Shown here: piece by piece, positions 12,301 through 21,395 of the stretch
Numbering within the stretch: the first letter of the stretch is position 1
Layout of the letters: each line of letters starts with the position of its first letter
Origin: Sipunculus nudus
Taxonomy: Eukaryota > Annelida > Sipuncula > Golfingiida > Sipunculidae
Direction of reading: 5' to 3'
DNA length: 64,000 nucleotides
NCBI GenBank assembly: GCA_026874595.1
Contig: CM049306.1
Coordinates: 107,713,142-107,777,141 of the forward strand
Notes under the pieces: model-generated
What the model was told of the DNA's origin: nothing
Databases searched by the model: none
Seen by the model: only the letters and a program-made list of their open reading frames with translations
Translations under genes and position numbers: made by a program

Positions 12301-12873
12301 AATACGGAAAATTATTTATAGATTTATGTGTAGACTGGAAAATAGCTCAAACATAATTATTAAGGGTTTATATGATAACTAGTACTATCAAGTCTGGCGT
12401 CCTGCGGTCTACCTGGCAAACTTGTACACACCAAATCAGGGTGATGGTTTGCATACAGGAAGGTATGGTTCTTAATGTTTATCCATCTTATTATTGTATT
12501 CTTTTTTATATGGGTTTTTACCTGAAATAAATCTTATCTTTTATTTTATATTTTCCTCAATAGAAGCGAAGCCCGCGTTCTATAGTGGCTCCAAGGACTG
12601 ATTCTGAACAAGTACAAAACATACACATAAACCAACCAGTGACAGTGTTTTTAAACAGATCAACATCAACTGCTTTATCTTGCAACTGGCTTACCTGTCA
12701 AGTTCCCATGACTGTTACCGGCTGGGTGATAATAGAGTAAATTAGCGACTCTGAACTTTGGAGTACAGAAATTATCTGGTTTCATTAATGAATAATGTTC
12801 GGATTATCTTTCAACCTAGATTCTATATTTGCTTACCACAGTGTACACACGGGATGGTCTTACTGACATCCAT
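3209..12873 (-). CDS. TTF2: Transcription termination factor 2-like protein (SNF2-family ATPase), N-terminal 542 residues
   Basis: TTF2 (lodestar in flies) is a nuclear DNA-dependent ATPase that releases RNA polymerase II transcripts, notably at mitosis. Eleven coding exons on the minus strand join in one open frame: 12873-12837, 11027-10928, 10178-10089, 8163-8064, 7697-7436, 6887-6571, 6133-5986, 5388-5179, 4409-4310, 3837-3698, 3331-3209. All introns are GT...AG and every phase agrees. In order the protein shows: a GRF-type zinc finger (C9, C12, C35, C39, with GKSFYIC); an HYYRCG...WCG segment like the one after the finger in vertebrate TTF2; a long acidic, Ser-rich and Gln-rich linker; a short predicted coiled coil; a PSSVMQQLYA...LYGGRMT linker; and the start of the SNF2 domain, LVPLMEHQRQAQAWLTWRE then ADDMGLGKT (residues 502-510). 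The ATPase and helicase lobes lie beyond the left edge, so the gene is partial only because of the window. Confidence 0.93.
3698..3837 (-). CDS. TTF2: TTF2 exon 10 (SNF2 domain start)
   Basis: Acceptor TGTTCAG, donor GTAGGT, phases 2 to 1. Encodes LETCPGSEETLQDPEGLLVP then LMEHQRQAQAWLTWRE and PPGGIL, nearly colinear with vertebrate TTF2. The intron that follows splits the ATP-binding motif. Confidence 0.95.
4310..4409 (-). CDS. TTF2: TTF2 exon 9 (LYGGRMT...AIEKLH)
   Basis: Acceptor TATGTACAG, donor GTAAGT, phases 1 to 2. Encodes SLYGGRMTTARLQQVGSVTN and AIEKLH, the segment just before the SNF2 domain. Confidence 0.9.
5179..5388 (-). CDS. TTF2: TTF2 exon 8 (linker ending PSSVMQQLYA)
   Basis: Acceptor TTTATCAG, donor GTAAGG, phases 1 to 1. 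Encodes an Ala/Gly-rich linker that ends VVPLPSSVMQQLYA. Confidence 0.85.
5555..5805. repeat. Direct duplication of ~125-135 bp inside a TTF2 intron
   Basis: Two adjacent copies (about 5,555-5,675 and 5,693-5,805) share CACAGTTAAAATACAAATAC, CCTTGGCATTTCCT and TTTTAAAGCTGTTTTGGCCA in the same order. No coding content was seen. Confidence 0.75.
5986..6133 (-). CDS. TTF2: TTF2 exon 7 (LPDGGAKIQRQ...L coiled segment)
   Basis: Acceptor TTCTTGCAG, donor GTCAGA, phases 0 to 1. Encodes KLSSLPDGGAKIQRQVDDL and a heptad-like helix; vertebrate TTF2 has an ALPDKGQKLIKQIQELEEVL segment at this place. Confidence 0.87.
6571..6887 (-). CDS. TTF2: TTF2 exon 6 (Gln-rich linker)
   Basis: Acceptor TATTACAG, donor GTGGGT, phases 1 to 0. 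Encodes a polar linker that ends in a charged helix, QQDKAQREQVERQLKAQQ, predicted to be coiled. Assignment rests on frame, splice sites and position, not on residue conservation. Confidence 0.8.
7436..7697 (-). CDS. TTF2: TTF2 exon 5 (acidic/serine-rich linker)
   Basis: Acceptor ATTATTCAG, donor GTAAAT, phases 0 to 1. Encodes a low-complexity linker with SSDSSGEESDDE and a Ser run. Family members also have a long, poorly conserved acidic linker here. Confidence 0.82.
8064..8163 (-). CDS. TTF2: TTF2 exon 4 (HYYRCG...WCG segment)
   Basis: Acceptor CCTTTTCAG, donor GTATCT (weak at +4 to +6), phases 2 to 0. Encodes HYYRCGKGRDEKSTWCGHII, which matches the second conserved cysteine segment of TTF2. 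Confidence 0.9.
8552..10018 (+). mobile_element. Helitron/pearl-like non-autonomous element, copy 1, with ~280-bp core repeats
   Basis: It starts near TATCCGCCAAAACGAAGTTT, a hairpin (CCGCCAAAAC pairing with GTTTTGCGG), followed by a GCC-rich stretch. The core has four tandem units of 280 bp whose CACATAAACC/GACATCCAAG landmarks fall at 8,771, 9,051, 9,331 and 9,611. It ends with GGATACACGTAGTCGCTTGT and CGACTATCC, a second hairpin, then GTATTCTAGTT. A 5' TC, a 3' hairpin and a CTAG end resemble Helitron/Helentron termini, and tandem cores recall bivalve pearl elements. No replicase or other protein is encoded. It lies in the TTF2 intron between exons 3 and 4. Exact ends are uncertain by a few bases. 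Confidence 0.72.
10089..10178 (-). CDS. TTF2: TTF2 exon 3
   Basis: Acceptor CTCCACAG, donor GTAAGT, phases 2 to 2. Encodes DVKPVHCLQHPESIIELQTL and following basic residues; vertebrate TTF2 has a matching VSHCLLHEDFVVELQ segment just after its finger. Confidence 0.9.
10555..10941 (-). repeat. 29-bp minisatellite (13 units) seeded by the TTF2 exon 2 donor site
   Basis: On the minus strand the unit reads AGCCAGCCTGTCACATGAGT then ATCACATTA. The landmark ATACTCA on the plus strand recurs every 29 bp from 10,572 to 10,920. The first unit, going in the direction of transcription, is the real junction of exon 2: AGCCAC followed by GTGAGTATCACATTA. The unit therefore contains about 13 exonic and 16 intronic bases. 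In most copies the donor is altered to ATGAGT or CTGAGT; only the genuine site and its neighbour keep GTGAGT. Confidence 0.88.
10928..11027 (-). CDS. TTF2: TTF2 exon 2 (second half of GRF zinc finger)
   Basis: Acceptor CTCCACAG, donor GTGAGT, phases 1 to 2. Encodes KSCYLKTGTKEGPTQGKSFY then ICPEKCSF, the conserved GRF finger core. Its 3' end (AGCCAGCCAC at the donor) is the seed of the adjoining 29-bp minisatellite. Confidence 0.92.
11640..11765 (+). mobile_element. Possible tRNA-derived SINE head
   Basis: TAGTAGCGTGTAGGGCTCCT followed about 30 bp later by GTAGGTTCAATCTCGATTC resembles A-box and B-box promoter elements in a tRNA-like layout. No intact cloverleaf could be drawn, so it is read as a SINE head rather than a tRNA gene. 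Confidence 0.4.
11829..12390 (+). mobile_element. Degenerate non-LTR retrotransposon, reverse-transcriptase 3' end
   Basis: Two open pieces in different frames match the C-terminal part of LINE ORF2 proteins. The first has NPQKTECLVI, then LGGLEIKFVSKLKYLGVVIQ and a DHEDM-type run. The second has VGCNNVLRRFLNYSRMDSAK, AMYVANGLDNFDVEIRKIIY and RFMCRLENSSNIII. Frameshifts and the absence of the catalytic palm show it is 5'-truncated and dead. The clade (CR1/L2-like) is inferred from these motifs only. Confidence 0.75.
12837..12873 (-). CDS. TTF2: TTF2 exon 1 (start codon, first Cys pair)
   Basis: Encodes MDVSKTIPCVHC and ends with donor GTAAGC in phase 1. The start is chosen because the finger begins within nine residues and the next exon continues it in frame. 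C9 and C12 are the first two predicted zinc ligands. The upstream region to gene A is a divergent intergenic space. Confidence 0.85.
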
Positions 12874-13264
12874 ATTTTGTCCTCAAATACTTGAATCATC
12901 CCAGGTTTTGACGTTAGTACCCAAAAGGCGCGGCACAAACTTTTGCAGACACCGTCCACACGGTGGCGCTATGTACAAATGATGTTTGCGAGTTTACGGC
13001 AGATCGCGCGGCTGTTCTTCTACCGCTTTGGAATTTTTAAACCACAACAAAATGTTGTTAATATAATTTTAGTGCATAATCAGTTAAAGCTGTTTACCAA
13101 ATTGTAAATCTGTCTTATATATTTAACCGTAAACTTTTAAAACTTAAAAGATAAATTTAGAATTTCAAATAATCGCGCAGTTGAAGCCTTGTACAGACGT
13201 TTCATATTGGTGGAAATTATTATATATGTTCAAACTCTCTCTTTCTCCCTCCCCCCACCCGCTA

Positions 13265-13267
<3 letters not shown>

Positions 13268-13313
<46 letters not shown>
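13268..13313. repeat. (CT)n microsatellite
   Basis: An uninterrupted run of about 23 CT dinucleotides. It creates false Ser-Leu and Arg-Glu open frames on either strand. Confidence 0.97.
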
Positions 13314-13320
<7 letters not shown>

Positions 13321-13625
13321 CTCTCTCCTGCCTGAACGGAGTTTTTTTCTCACGTTTGGTTAAACTTTAACCAGTTTAAGGTAACATTAAGCTGATTAGG
13401 CTACAATATAGTTGTAAAAATGCACAAATATGATAAACATATATATTCCTGTGTCTCATGGATGTTTTTGACACACCTGCTTCATTATTTGCTGCAGGTG
13501 CTAATTCGCTCACTTTAATATCTCATGCGATTATAACGTTTGAGTATGTCTGTGTGTCAAGTGCCGTGTCTGGGGTGGGACGGAGGGTTATACCCACAGG
13601 AGAACGGTGGCAACTTTTTTTGTAT

Positions 13626-13627
<2 letters not shown>

Positions 13628-13701
<74 letters not shown>

Positions 13702-13710
13702 ATATATACA
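13628..13710. repeat. (AT)n microsatellite
   Basis: About 30 AT dinucleotides, then a short GTATATATATATAATATATA tail. Open frames made of Tyr-Ile repeats here are artefacts. Confidence 0.97.
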
Positions 13711-13892
13711 TCGTTCAAACCCAAGCTGGGATTCTCGGATATTGTTTGAATTACTAATAAAGACCCGGAGACTGCTAGCTAAAGATGTATTTAATCTCTT
13801 AGCTCTTTAATGTTATGTTTAAGCTCATGTGAATGATAAATAGCATCACAGCATGAACATTAAATGAGGGGAAGCAAATTTTATAATATCAA

Positions 13893-14180
13893 GGGTAGGA
13901 CTGAGCCAAGCGGTTGGACTTCGGAAATGAAAGTCCCTTGGTTGAATCCCGCCGATTCCTCAATGGCATAATGGTAAAATCTCGTTGAGCCTCTATTGTC
14001 TTAATGACAGGTTATGACTTCTGAAATATTCCAAACTCCGTGCATATAAAACATGAAATCCAGATCGCGAAGGCTAAATAATCACATATCATCATTATTG
14101 TATGGATACTTTCATCCTAATTCAATAGATAGTGCCACAAACAGGACATGGACCTATCCTAAAAAACATAATAATATCAA
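13893..14180 (+). mobile_element. tRNA-derived SINE, family 1, full-length-like copy
   Basis: The head has TGAGCCAAGCGGTTGGAC and CTTGGTTGAATCCC, which fit A and B boxes. The body has CTCAATGGCATAATGGTAAA and CTTAATGACAGGTTATGACT. The tail has ATAGATAGTGCCACAAACAG followed by GACATGGACCTATCC. The body and tail recur in the same order at 27,245-27,520, and the tail again near 29,590 and 32,090. Confidence 0.68.
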
Positions 14181-14254
14181 TACGTATAATGTTTTTTAAT
14201 TTAGAGTTTCATGGATATATATATATATATGGTATTCCTGTGAGATACATAGGG

Positions 14255-14410
14255 GAGGGATGAAGGCTTTGGAGGTGAGCTTTCAAGGGCTGTTCACCTG
14301 GGACAGAGTGGGAGTGGGTTTTTGGGGTTTTCTCCGGGTTCTCGGGTTTCCTCTACCTCAATACACTACTGCATGAACGCCACCGCCTGAGCCATGGAGA
14401 GTGCCTCGAT
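14255..14410 (+). repeat. GC-richer dispersed-repeat fragment (TTTTCTCCGGGTTCTCGGG motif)
   Basis: GGTTTTCTCCGGGTTCTCGG and GTTTCCTCTACCTCAATA resemble the conserved central block seen in several invertebrate SINEs. No head or tail is attached, so it is called only as a fragment. Confidence 0.4.
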
Positions 14411-14547
14411 TAGTTTTAATAACTATTTATATAATGTAAAATGAATATGTTTATATATACAACAGTCTTCTCAGCGGATTTTCAAATTAATTTTCCGTTC
14501 GTCTGCATGAGCGGACTCCATCTTCGCGGGAGGAGACCTGGCCAGAT

Positions 14548-14900
14548 CAGCATGTCCACGTGACTGTCGTCTTATTAAAACATATGCTCGAAACCGATAC
14601 CTCACATGTTTAACGAAGTATCGATGTCATGATCCTTGACAAGAAGTAGGAACACAACGTAAGCCGCCGAGCGTGTGTACATTTTATATGCCGTATACCA
14701 AGCTCGGGTTCTCAGGACTCTAACAGTTAATTAAGGTAAAGAATGTAATTCCTCAAACCTTATCTAGCGGAGTATCATCACCATGGCTACACGTGCTCTC
14801 GTCCTTTATCCACTGTGCTTCTCATGCAAGGTAAGCACGATTGGTAGTATTTATACTTTCTCACACATACACGCATACACACATAAAACCTGTCACGTGA
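14548..14900 (+). pseudogene. Decayed duplicate of the gene A promoter and signal-peptide exon
   Basis: This block matches 17,938-18,310 through shared landmarks in order: AGCATGT...GACTGTC, AACCGATACCT, GGAACAC, GTATACCAAGCTC, GTTCTC, TATCATC and ATGGC, and on into the start of the intron. The exon copy (14,783-14,830) begins ATGGCTACACGTGCTCTCGT and ends CTCATGCAAG before GTAAGC. It is 48 nt against 52 nt in the live copy; the 4-nt loss shifts the signal-peptide frame and changes the donor phase from 1 to 0. Splicing to exon 2 would therefore be out of frame. Confidence 0.75.
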
Positions 14901-16619
14901 ACACGCGCCACTGTTCATGCATTGGTGCACCCACCATCCTTGTATGTAGCCTGATAAAAAAAACTGACCCATTCTTAGGGTTAACATAGCGCACATTTTA
15001 CAACATTATTTTTAAATAATTAAAGAATTATACGAATATTTAAAATTTCATCAATACAAATACTATTATAAAACGAAAATTACACCAGGTATAAAATGAT
15101 TTACACTTTCAGGAATTTAATATGGATTTAAAACAACAATTGGACTGGTTTTAAATTAAGGTTTTGCCAGGGATGTTACCTTAAATGAATATAAAATATT
15201 TGGTTGATTTAATTAGAAACTTCAAGGCAAAAGAGGGAAAATGTGTTTGATTTGGACCATGTTCAATGGCGTCATCTTGACAGAGCTTAAATAATCCTGA
15301 TTGAAAATCGATTCTGTGTTTTGTATGTCACAGGTTGTTCGTTCATAGATATCTCAGGCTCCAGACACCTACATCAGATCGGATAGACACAATAGTCAGA
15401 TTACTGGTAGGTAAATAGGCAGCTATGAGTGACCGCGCGCCTTTGATGGTCTTCTCCCTGCGAGTTAAACTAATAAATTCATTTTTGAAAGAGAGGCAAA
15501 TACCAGTTTATATGTCATGGTTCATGTCTTTATTCGAAGGGGAGCTAATTCTTAACAGATCTTCAAATTTCGCTGATTGCAAGATTTGATTTGTTATGTG
15601 AGGATTTGAATATGTTGTCTGTTAGTAAATATATTTAATGTAAATATTTACCGAATAATTATCATAACTTATTAACATAAACATCGCAGTAGCAGCTGCG
15701 GCTATGTATATCAAATGTATAGGCATATAAACTGGTATACACAAGGGTGGGCGAAATGAGCTGGTCTACTTTCTATGGGCAAAAGTGATGTTCCCCCTAT
15801 TCCAAAGATAAATAAGCTAATTTTACTATTTCTGCTCATTGCCTTCCTGACAGCTATTATGTATCTTATTGATTGTTATGAACTATCTGGTTGGATAATC
15901 ATATACATCTATATAAACACATATGAATTATAACGCTGGTTATGTTTCCGATTCCTTTTGAGCCGTCTATTTCATACAAATTGTCAGAAAACTAAGCCAA
16001 ATACGACTTCAACATGTTAGTGATTACTTGGTTTCCCACCTGATATCATGCAGCTATAATGTATTATACATCATGATTATATAAAATTAGTTTTATCCGA
16101 TAACATAGTGCAAAGATTTTCAATTTTCTCCAGTAATTAATATTTACATAGCGATGTAATTGTGGACACTGTTACAGGGACTTGGATGCCTAGAGTGTCT
16201 AAAACTAAAACGGCGTCCTTTTATGCATGACAGTCTGCAGCGCCTTTATGGTCATCAGGTATGTTGGTTCAGACCATCTTTTCTGCAAAGCATCTCAGGA
16301 GACCCGTCAGAATCGATCAGTCCTCCGGGGGGAATATCCAGATATATCCCCAGCATGTTTATCAACGCCGTATCCTGAAAGATATCTATTAGATTCCTTC
16401 TCCATGACCTCCACGCATATTCATCATGTTCAAGCATTGTGCGGCAATATCATCCTAATTACTCCTTTGCCTATCAGGGTGGCACAACCAACAGCGTCTG
16501 AACATCTTAAAATAGCAAGGTACAACTGCAAGGAAAATGTGACAAATATGTACCTGTTGTAAACATGAAATGCTGTGTAGCCTACACCAGTATGTGGTTA
16601 ATGCTGATGAATTGCTTGC
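14901..16619. other. AT-rich sequence, no feature supported
   Basis: No splice-flanked coding block, repeat array or transposon end was recognised. Open frames at 16,160-16,562 lack family motifs and overlap each other. Confidence 0.45.
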
Positions 16620-17290
16620 ATGGAGGTTACACAAACTGAGGACATGGATAAGGAAAAAGAAGATGAGGATGATATAGATTAGGACGAAGAAGATGAGGAT
16701 GATGAAGATGAGGATGAAGAAGATGAGGATGATGAAGATTAGGACGAAGAAGATGAGGATGATGAAGATTAGGACGAAGAAGATGAGGATGATGAAGATT
16801 AGGACGAAGAAGATGAGGATGATGGAGATTAGGACGAAGAAGATGAGGATGATGAAGATTAGGACGAAGAAAATGAGGATGATGATGATTAGGACGAAGA
16901 AGATGAGGATGATGAAGATGAGGATGAAGAAGATGAGGATGATGAAGATGAGGATATAAGAAGATGAGGATGACGAAGATGAGGATGATGAAGGTGAGGA
17001 TGAAAAAGGTGAGGATGATGAAGATGAAGAAGGTAAGGATGATGAAGATGAAGATGAAGAAGATGAGACTGAAGAAGATGTGGATGAGGATGATGAAATT
17101 GAGGACAAAGAAGATTAGGATGAAGAAGATGAGGATGAATAAGATGAGGATGAATAAGATGAGGATGATGAAGATTAGGATGAAGAAGATGAGGATGAAT
17201 AAGATGAGGATGATGAAGATTAGGATGAAGAAGATGAGGATGATGAAGATGAGGATGAAGAAGATGAGGATGATGAAGATGGGGATTTGA
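16620..17290. repeat. GAAGATGAGGATGATGAAGA-type minisatellite
   Basis: An imperfect array of GAT/GAA/GAG triplets with a ~30-bp higher unit containing GATTAGGACGAAGAAGATGA. The Asp/Glu frame would look like an acidic domain, but TAG recurs in most units (GAT TAG GAC), so it cannot be translated through. The other frames give Met-Arg-Lys or Ile-Leu-Phe repeats with no protein logic. Confidence 0.9.
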
Positions 17291-17937
17291 TTTTGAGAAA
17301 ATTTAAATCAAATGTAGAGTTAATTAGAAATGACAAATTAAATGCTTTTCTATGTCACTTTGGCGCAGAACATGCCACATGCTGCCTGTTGTTGCATTTT
17401 CTCTTCCAAGTTTAACATTATCTTTGACATTAATGTATGATATGTACCTTTGTTAACCAAAGGATTATCACAAAATGAGTAGGCATCCTATAATCAAATG
17501 GAAATCTTACTTTATATGTGTTTCTATGACACGTACTTTCTTGCAAAAATGCCGTACCGTGGTAACTTTGGGTGTTTCTTGCCACATCTGACATTGAACT
17601 TGAGCTGAATGCATGACATATACCTGTCATAACTTAAAACGTGTCACAAGCTGAATGGGAATCCTGATGTTTGTAAGAATAACACCTAAAAATGATTCTC
17701 TGTCACTCAGCCTTTTCTGCATTCAGTTATCTCAATGTTTCAAAAATTATGATGGCGGCCATCTTTGCTTTGGGGTTAAACATGACAATTGGCACTGGGT
17801 GGAATCGGCTAGGATTTATATGTGCATTTCGACACCATCAATGAATCTATTTATGGATTCAGGTGACAAACCTTCGATAATATTTTGTTCGACCTAATTC
17901 ATCATTGCTGTATGGTGCTAAACTACGAGTTCCATCA
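17291..17937. other. Spacer between the acidic-codon minisatellite and the gene A promoter
   Basis: No supportable feature was found. Confidence 0.45.
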
Positions 17938-18190
17938 GCATGTACATGTACAAGTCTTGTCCCTGACTGTCACCTACAAAATATTGGGCCGCAACCGATA
18001 CCTAGTAAATTCAATGAAGTGTGCTTTGGCAAAGAGGAGGAACACGTGACGCCAAGCGTGTTAAGATTGCGTATGATGTAAAGCGTCACGTAGTATACCA
18101 AGCTCCAGTTCTCGGGACTTGACTCTGAGCAGGTGGTGTATACTTAATACTTCAGTTTCATCGTCCCATTTATTTTATAGTATCATCGTC
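17938..18190 (+). promoter_or_regulatory. Presumed gene A promoter and 5' UTR
   Basis: This is the live counterpart of the duplicated block at 14,548. Conserved islands include GTATACCAAGCTC and GTTCTCGGGACTTGACTC. TTATTTTATAG precedes TATCATCGTCATGGC, and the last part, ATCGTCATGGC, is also at the start codons of genes B and C. No experimental start site can be read from sequence. Confidence 0.5.
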
Positions 18191-18242
18191 ATGGCGACAC
18201 GAGCTCTAATCTTAACTCTGTCCACTTTGCTCCTCATGCAAG
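18191..18242 (+). CDS. Gene A exon 1 (signal peptide)
   Basis: Encodes MATRALILTLSTLLLMQ plus one base; donor GTAAGC, phase 1. Hydrophobic core Ala-Leu-Ile-Leu to Leu-Leu-Met. The same 52-nt length and phase occur in genes B and C. Confidence 0.88.
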
Positions 18243-21200
18243 GTAAGCAGATTTTGTTGCATTTATACATTGACCAGTTTTTACACATAGAGGCACACAT
18301 ACATAACTGTCCCTCTCTCACATTCACACAAAAACACACAAAGACTGCGGACTCAACATATTCTCTATATAACATGCACTCACATTTTTTTTGCGATCAC
18401 ATGCAGATGTGTCCTTCTCCATGGCATATTGCCATTTCTATCTCCCGAGTAATTTCATCTGAGGAGCCCAAACGAACCAAACTACATGAATTTGGGATGA
18501 TTTATCAAACCTGTGGTGTTAAAGATAGAGAACTGAAGTACAGGAATATTAAATTAATTTGAGATAAGGCGTTATATGACCGCCCCACAACAGTAACCTT
18601 TTTCAAAACGACCTGTCATCAATATATTATATTTGTAAAAACGTCTTTACATGTGGCTTTTCAATGAACAAGGTACAATGCCTTATTTTTTGAAAAGCTA
18701 AAAATTCGAAATATCTACTAACATGGTTGCCATTTACAAAACACGTGTTTGTTCATTGTTTTGTACAGTGGCTGATTTAGAACTCAGAAAAAAACATATT
18801 TATCTCGAGATCACGACATAACATCGCGAGATCTCGACATAACATCTCGAGATCTTGACATAAAATTTCACCCAAAAAAATGATCCATCGTAGTTTTGAA
18901 ACAATCACATGTCGTAAATGTTTCAACTGAGCATGATTTCTTTATAGTTTTCATGATATTATTTTCTGGAATTTTTGTCCGAAATCTCCTCTTCGGATCA
19001 GAGTTTAAAGTACCGTTTACCTAGGAACCTACACTCAGATAACAAGGACAAAACTATCTTCATTCATCTTTAATGGTTTCAGATTAAAATTAATAATATA
19101 TCAGGTTTCTGATTACGCATCTTACCTTTAAAAAGCTACATATTTTATGTAAAGATCCAGATATATGCTGACATGCAGTGTCACCATTATCGGAGTGCGT
19201 GCTCAGGATTTTCACTTATTCAGCTTTTTATTGAGCGAAAGGCAAACTCAGAAACTCAGCTCTAATTCAAAATAAGATCCGACTGTTTCTGTCTGATATT
19301 TTTTTGTATTTAATAAAGTACCATATGGAAGTACGACTGTGCATGGGCAGTATTGAGCTTGGCATCTTTTTTCGATCACTCTGTATATGTATACTTCAAT
19401 CTGATGACGCTGGGTGCATCGTTCAACATCTGTCGTCTCAGTCTGTTATTAAATGCCTCAGTTTTGTTTTTAGAACGACTGCAGCTATCAATACAATATA
19501 TTGTAGACATATTGACCATCTGACTTCTATTCAAAACAAAACTATGCGTTTGCTTGAAAAACCTGTGAATACCGTTCTGCGATCCGAAATTTTGTTTTCA
19601 ACAAAAGTAAAATAATAAATGAAATTATTTTGCTCTTATATATTATCCATTAGTAAGTCTTTATTGAAAGATACAATAAAACTTATAAACTGAATGAAAT
19701 CTTGCTTAAAGCGGCGCTTTTTTATTAAATAATCTGAGTGAAACATCTATCCAATAGATGTGTTACATACATAATGCAGTTATGTTGTTCTTTACCAAAT
19801 ATCACCTGAGCTAGCTCTCGGTTACTCATATTGTTTTTGCATGTGTTGATCATAGTAGATCAATGCGAGCTTTGTGCCTTGTCTTTATACATCCTGCAAG
19901 AATACTTTCATGCAAGGTTTAGAGAGTTTACGTAAAAACCCGTCGGTTTCTTGTTTGCAAATAACGTTTAGATATTACAGCGCTTGTAGTTTTATTAACT
20001 GATGTCTGAGGAATAAACCACATTAGGGTTATCAGACATGAGGGTTGATACGTCTGCTTTGAAGACACGATTAACATAATTTGAAACCCTTTAAAGTATG
20101 CGAATTGCGAATTGGCAGAAAGGTACACTTGGTCAAAGTGTTTTGAGAAAAAATGGGTCAAACATGTTATTTCCTAATCAGTGAGCCTATCAGTATGTTG
20201 TAAAATCTCACAATTTTCCCAAATAATTAATGGCCTCATTACACAGAGAACAACTGTGTTACTCAAACAAATAGTGTTTCAGGAGCAGTGAATGCCCAGG
20301 GTGGATGGAGAGGTGGCAATGACAACCCTGGATCCTACTCGAGTGAATTATCTCATCTGTACCACAGCTTGACCCGGAACTACAACAGGCATGTCCGTCC
20401 GGTACAGCGTGCCTCTGACGTCATCAATGTTAAAGTGGGTCTGTCACTGAGAGAAATACTTGACTTTGTAAGTGATTTTATGTTTAAGAGCTTAAAGCTT
20501 TCCAATTAAACGAAGCTTTTGTTGTACCATTTAATGCAACATTTCATTAACTTAAAGGAAGACGTAAAAGTATACAATCAGCTAACATATATCTCTCTAT
20601 ATATGTTTCTATTGTTTCTATTGCAATAAACCTAGGAATAATAACTTAAATATGCCTAAATAGATACTGTACTTCACATCAATGCAACATTATTCCACGA
20701 ACAACAATCGGAGTATAAAATATTACTGAAAGATGTACATATCGTTACATATATATAAATATACATCATATTTATATTTTTTATACATTAATAAACCAGG
20801 ACTCCATTTTATTAAATTTACAGGAATATCTTTACATATATATAAATATATATAATATTTGTATTTTTGTACATTAAATATCAATCCTGTTTTTGCAAAA
20901 ATACACAATCTAAATAAAATGTTTTTTGTCATAATAACATGTTACGAATCATGTTGTGTTTAATTCAATTCTACCCGAATTACCATATTTTATTGCCATT
21001 TCAAGTATAGACGGTCTATAGACAGTCTATCCATACAATATGGTAATTCGGGTAGAACTGAATTAAACACAACATGATTCGTTACATGCTATGAAAATTT
21101 TTTTTTTGCAAAAACAAGATTGATATTTAATGTATAAATATATATATATATATATATGTAAAGATATTCCTATACATTTAATAAAATGGATTATTGGTTT

Positions 21201-21351
21201 GGGTTCCATATGTACTTAAATAGACTTTCTTATATATGATCACACTTCACGCTCCAGTGGATCTGTTATTTTGGGTATAAGGATTCACGAATCTGGGATG
21301 CATGACGATTAGAAGCAACTCACATGATCATGATGCACAATGTTAAAAAAG

Positions 21352-21395
<44 letters not shown>

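Larger units (their letters stand above)
12874..14547. other. Divergent intergenic region between TTF2 and gene A
   Basis: This holds the presumed TTF2 promoter (no TATA box recognised) just above 12,873, then two microsatellites, a SINE and a GC-rich repeat fragment, listed separately. No further coding sequence was found. Confidence 0.6.

Noticed and set aside
13893-13970. Possible tRNA gene (AGCCAAGCGGTTGGAC...GGTTGAATCCC)
   Set aside because: Boxes fit, but the acceptor and anticodon stems do not pair well and the flanks match a SINE family.
16455-17108. 217-codon minus-strand open frame rich in Ile-Leu-Phe
   Set aside because: It is the reverse of the GAT/GAA minisatellite; no start context, splice sites or family motif.
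19304-19615. Open frame with HIDHLTSIQNKTMRLL, faintly like the end of a LINE reverse transcriptase
   Set aside because: Only a dozen residues are suggestive and flanks give no further match, so it was not called.
20945-21085. CRISPR-like or microRNA-like hairpin
   Set aside because: The inverted arms match dispersed copies of the satellite/AT-rich block family, so a repeat end explains them better.
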